A stretch of 44,669 bases of DNA from an uncultured Micrococcales bacterium. Lineage in GTDB: Bacteria; Actinomycetota; Actinomycetes; Actinomycetales; Microbacteriaceae. The stretch lies in NCBI GenBank assembly GCA_913056225.1, contig CAJXMQ010000001.1:1-44669 (forward strand). The letters run 5' to 3'. Below are positions 41,943-44,669 of the stretch, piece by piece; position 1 is the stretch's first letter, and every line of letters starts with the position of its first letter. A program made the position numbers and the translations under genes. The notes under the pieces were generated by a model. That model searched no databases, was not told where the DNA came from, and saw only the letters and a list, made by a program, of their open reading frames with translations.

Positions 41943-42322
41943 GCAGACTCACCTCGCTCCGCCACAGACCCAGAACCTTGGTTGTTTTGCTCCGTGTCTG
42001 ATTCGTTTTCGGTTTGAGTGTCTAGTTCGGTGTCATCATCATCACGGCTTACTATCGCCAGTGTTGCCATCACCACGGTGATTGCAAAGGCAATCACGAT
42101 GGCTGTCAGAACAAAGGCTTGCGGTAGTGGATCCGCGGCCATCGAGGTATCTCCGCCAATAAATGGAGCATCTCTTCTGGCAACTCCCCCAGCAGAAATA
42201 ATCAATAGGTTCACGGCGTGAGTTAGTAAGACAAATCCCAAGATGATTCGAATCATCCCTCTCTGCAAAAGCAGGAAAGTTCCGGCAGCTGCCAGTAATC
42301 CGACACTCAATGCCAAGCTCAT
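41939..42322 (-). CDS. mnhC: Na+/H+ antiporter subunit C (NuoK-like)
   Basis: The 127-residue protein has three helices like NuoK, with GMIRIILGFVLLTHAVNLLIIS as the second helix, and an acidic C-terminal tail (DDDTELDTQTENESDTEQ) longer than usual. It overlaps the fused mnhAB gene at ATGA. It probably helps shape the ion path together with A and D. Confidence 0.93.
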   Translation of the reverse strand: MSLALSVGLLAAAGTFLLLQRGMIRIILGFVLLTHAVNLLIISAGGVARRDAPFIGGDTSMAADPLPQAFVLTAIVIAFAITVVMATLAIVSRDDDDTELDTQTENESDTEQNNQGSGSVAERGESA

Positions 42323-44669
42323 CGCTCGCCTCCTTTGGAGCCATTCATGCCTGGCTCATCATCTGAGCCTGCAATCTCTGCTGAATTCGCAGAAGCTGTA
42401 ACCTTCGAGGCTTGAGTTTGAAGCTGCTCAGGGAAGTCTTTAGCCACCAATACCGGGCCGGCGAAGCTCCTCGGTTCCTGAGTGGTCTCCCTAACCCCGC
42501 CCAACTCATTGAGCACCGCGATGATAATTGCCAACACCGCCAGGTATACCCCCAGATCAAACACCATTGCCGAAGTAAAGCCGTATTCACCACCCCATGG
42601 AAGCGGGATGTCGAACCTAACTGGCTTCAAAAATGAGCCAACCGCAAAGCCCCAGACTCCGCTGAGCACCGCAACAATCACACCCGATGCCAACAAACCA
42701 CGATAGGGCCAAACAACGGGAGCCTTGCTGTCAGCTGAGGCACCCAAATAGGCAAGGCCAAATCCAGTTGCGGCCACCAAAGCTGCAATGAACCCGCCAC
42801 CTGCCTCATAGTGGCCCCTGAAGAAAAGGTGAAAAGAGAGCAAGATAATCAAAGGAGCAGCCCATTTGGCAACCACCCTGACCGGCAAGGTGTTATCAAC
42901 TGTTCTGCCCAGCGCAGTGTTTGCCCACCTTGAGATATCAGGCGTGATTTCGTTAAGCACTTTGCGAGAGCGCAGAATGCCAATCACAACTATCCCGGCA
43001 ACAGCGATCACCGTCAGCTCGCCAAAGGTATCCAAAGCACGGTAGTCAACCAAAATCGTGTTCACAACATTGGTTCCTCCCGTGTCTTTATAAGCCTCGT
43101 CCAAGAAATGTTGGCCAACAGGAGACATTTCACGCCTGCCAGTGAAGGCAAAGGTTGCCAGGGTTGCCACCACCCCAACTGAAACTGCCATCAGGCCAGT
43201 GAGCAACTGTCTCGATCGAGAGACAGCGTGGAAAACTTTTGGAAGTCTTCTAAGAATCAACACCAGCGCAACCACTGTCAAAAGCTCCACCAATAGCTGA
43301 GTCATGCCAACATCCGCGGCCCCTAAGGAGAAGAACCAGAGGGCGACAATAAACCCAGCGGCACCCACCAAAATCAGCGCTACCAGACGGAATTTCGTAA
43401 ACACCGCGGGTATCACGGTGACCGCCAGCAGACCGAACCAAACAAGATCAGTCCAAGGCTGTTCAGTGCTCACCAATTCTCCGACGTTTCCAATGGTGAC
43501 CAAAGAGACAACCGTCAACACCGCAATAATTACCCACGGGGCAGCAAGGTGCCCAAGTGGCCTATCGGTTCTGGTGGTGTCACCGACTTTTGTTCCAAGC
43601 TTGATCGCACCAACCCGGATTGCTTCGACCACATCGATTGCCTGGAAACTGAGGTAGCGACGCTCAAAGAATGTATCCAGAGACCTTCTCTGAGTGATAG
43701 CCAAAATCCCCAGCGCATAAATCAACAAAGAAAGCATTAGCTCGACGGTAAAACCACCAAAGACCTTGAAGCTTGCCTCATAAACGGTTCCAGCAGCTGC
43801 GCTACCGGCGGCGCCGGTCAAAGGATGCAGAACAAAGATAGCGGGTCCAAGGATAAGACCAAGTAATGCAGGTGTTAGGGCAGAAAGATAAAAACTTGGC
43901 TTTGCCTCTCGGACAGTTTCGTTCATTGAGTGGTCTTGGTCTTGCTCCACCTCACGGTTACTACCCCGATAGTTTGAAAACGCCCCAAACAAAATCCGAG
44001 CGGTGTAGGCAAAGGTGGTTGCAGATGCGAACACCGCAACAGCAACCAATGAAGCCCCCACCCAGTCAGCGTCACCAGTTGAAAGTATTTGACCCAGCAG
44101 GTATTCCTTGGAGATGAAACCAAGAAATGGGAAGACCCCTGCCATTGAAAGCCCTGCCAGCAAAGTTGTTATAAAAGTTGCTGGAAGCTTTCTCCATAAC
44201 CCCTGCAGAATGCGTATATCTCTGGTGCCAGCCTGCCTGTCGATAATTCCCACAACCATAAACAGCGAAGCTTTAAACAAAGCATGTCCCAATGTGTAAA
44301 GGGCAGCGGTTGTCAACGCGGATGGGGTTCCAACACCAATCAGAGCAACTATCAATCCCAACTGGCTCACGGTTGAGTAGGCCATGATCTCTTTTAGGTC
44401 GAATCTGCGCATTGCAAAAATTGCACCCATGACCGCTGTCAGCAGGCCGGTAAAGATTAATAGAACCTGCCAAACAGGAGTTTCTGCCAAGGCAGGTGAG
44501 AACAAAAGTAAGAGATATATGCCAGCTTTCACCATGGCTGCGGCATGCAGGTAGGCGCTGACGGGAGTGGGTGCCACCATGGCATCCGGAAGCCACATAT
44601 GAAAAGGGAACTGAGCAGATTTGGTCATCGCTGCAATTGCAATCAGAACTGAGATTCCAGCCGTGAAGC
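42319..44669 (-). CDS. mnhA: Fused Na+/H+ antiporter subunits A and B, N-terminus beyond the window
   Basis: The minus-strand frame is open from the window edge through AAMTKSAQFPFHMWLPDAM, an internal NuoL-like segment of MnhA, so the first visible ATG (44628) is not the start. About 783 residues are visible. The first 580 or so belong to MnhA with its many helices and the MbhD/E-like C-terminal extension. The last roughly 200 (from AKWAAPLIILLSFHLFFRGHYEAGGGFIAA region) are MnhB, fused in frame as in other Actinobacteria. A hydrophilic 40-residue tail ends the protein. It exports Na+ (or K+) in exchange for protons, with MnhC-G, giving salt and alkali tolerance. Confidence 0.94.
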   Translation of the reverse strand, partial: FTAGISVLIAIAAMTKSAQFPFHMWLPDAMVAPTPVSAYLHAAAMVKAGIYLLLLFSPALAETPVWQVLLIFTGLLTAVMGAIFAMRRFDLKEIMAYSTVSQLGLIVALIGVGTPSALTTAALYTLGHALFKASLFMVVGIIDRQAGTRDIRILQGLWRKLPATFITTLLAGLSMAGVFPFLGFISKEYLLGQILSTGDADWVGASLVAVAVFASATTFAYTARILFGAFSNYRGSNREVEQDQDHSMNETVREAKPSFYLSALTPALLGLILGPAIFVLHPLTGAAGSAAAGTVYEASFKVFGGFTVELMLSLLIYALGILAITQRRSLDTFFERRYLSFQAIDVVEAIRVGAIKLGTKVGDTTRTDRPLGHLAAPWVIIAVLTVVSLVTIGNVGELVSTEQPWTDLVWFGLLAVTVIPAVFTKFRLVALILVGAAGFIVALWFFSLGAADVGMTQLLVELLTVVALVLILRRLPKVFHAVSRSRQLLTGLMAVSVGVVATLATFAFTGRREMSPVGQHFLDEAYKDTGGTNVVNTILVDYRALDTFGELTVIAVAGIVVIGILRSRKVLNEITPDISRWANTALGRTVDNTLPVRVVAKWAAPLIILLSFHLFFRGHYEAGGGFIAALVAATGFGLAYLGASADSKAPVVWPYRGLLASGVIVAVLSGVWGFAVGSFLKPVRFDIPLPWGGEYGFTSAMVFDLGVYLAVLAIIIAVLNELGGVRETTQEPRSFAGPVLVAKDFPEQLQTQASKVTASANSAEIAGSDDEPGMNGSKGGER

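Noticed and set aside
1..44669. Mobile elements, integrases, CRISPR arrays, toxin-antitoxin pairs or prophage
   Set aside because: No transposase, integrase, spaced direct repeats or phage genes were found.

Overview
The window looks like chromosomal DNA of an actinobacterium, most likely a small-genome, moderate-GC member of the Microbacteriaceae such as the aquatic Luna/Rhodoluna/Aquiluna type. Three things suggest this. Gene content and order are actinobacterial: ndk-DUF4233-folC, clpX-clpP2-clpP1-tig, a nei2-type glycosylase, rpiB, pepN, glbO, and ettA beside a second ssb, as I recall from the Mycobacterium rpiB/clpP region. IleRS and ValRS are the long eukaryote/archaea-like forms found in Actinobacteria. 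Base composition is by eye near 50% GC, and gaps are tiny. The family placement is inference. No mobile element, CRISPR array, rRNA or prophage was seen, and no gene-free stretch exceeds 300 bases.

Layout. 1-7635: nucleotide and folate metabolism and two aminoacyl-tRNA synthetases (ndk, DUF4233, folC, ileS on minus; valS divergent on plus). 7628-11581: protein quality control on minus (clpX, clpP2, clpP1, tig), preceded by tRNA-Pro. 11723-14925: tRNA-Gly, then a minus-strand run of DNA glycosylase, rpiB, a DUF1648 membrane protein and a CPA2 antiporter. 15002-18784: pepN, an MscS-type channel and a group II truncated globin on plus. 18781-24670: a conserved unknown gene, acyl-CoA thioesterase, ettA, second ssb, msrA, an EamA transporter, thioredoxin and a small membrane protein. 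24771-28492: a small Cys-containing unknown gene with a striking promoter/operator, then bifunctional putA. 28550-32522: a NitT/TauT-type ABC importer with an NMT1/THI5-like lipoprotein, plus a DUF427 gene.

32533-39287 is the least ordinary part. A tightly coupled minus-strand operon encodes an MDR dehydrogenase, a 6-pyruvoyl-tetrahydropterin-synthase-like protein, a SAM methyltransferase and a RibD-C-type reductase. It diverges from an FkbM-type methyltransferase. Next to it is a second coupled minus-strand set encoding a CDP-alcohol phosphatidyltransferase, a UPF0104/LPG-synthase-like membrane protein and a GT4 glycosyltransferase. Together these suggest an uncharacterised pathway in which a GTP-derived pteridine or pyrimidine-like compound is reduced and methylated, perhaps linked to a modified membrane lipid. 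This is inference.

39333-44669 holds a multisubunit Mrp/Mnh Na+/H+ antiporter (mnhG, F, E, D, C and a fused mnhAB cut by the window end), every junction overlapping by 4 bases. At least ten genes in the window appear to start with TTG, and most same-strand neighbours overlap or nearly touch.
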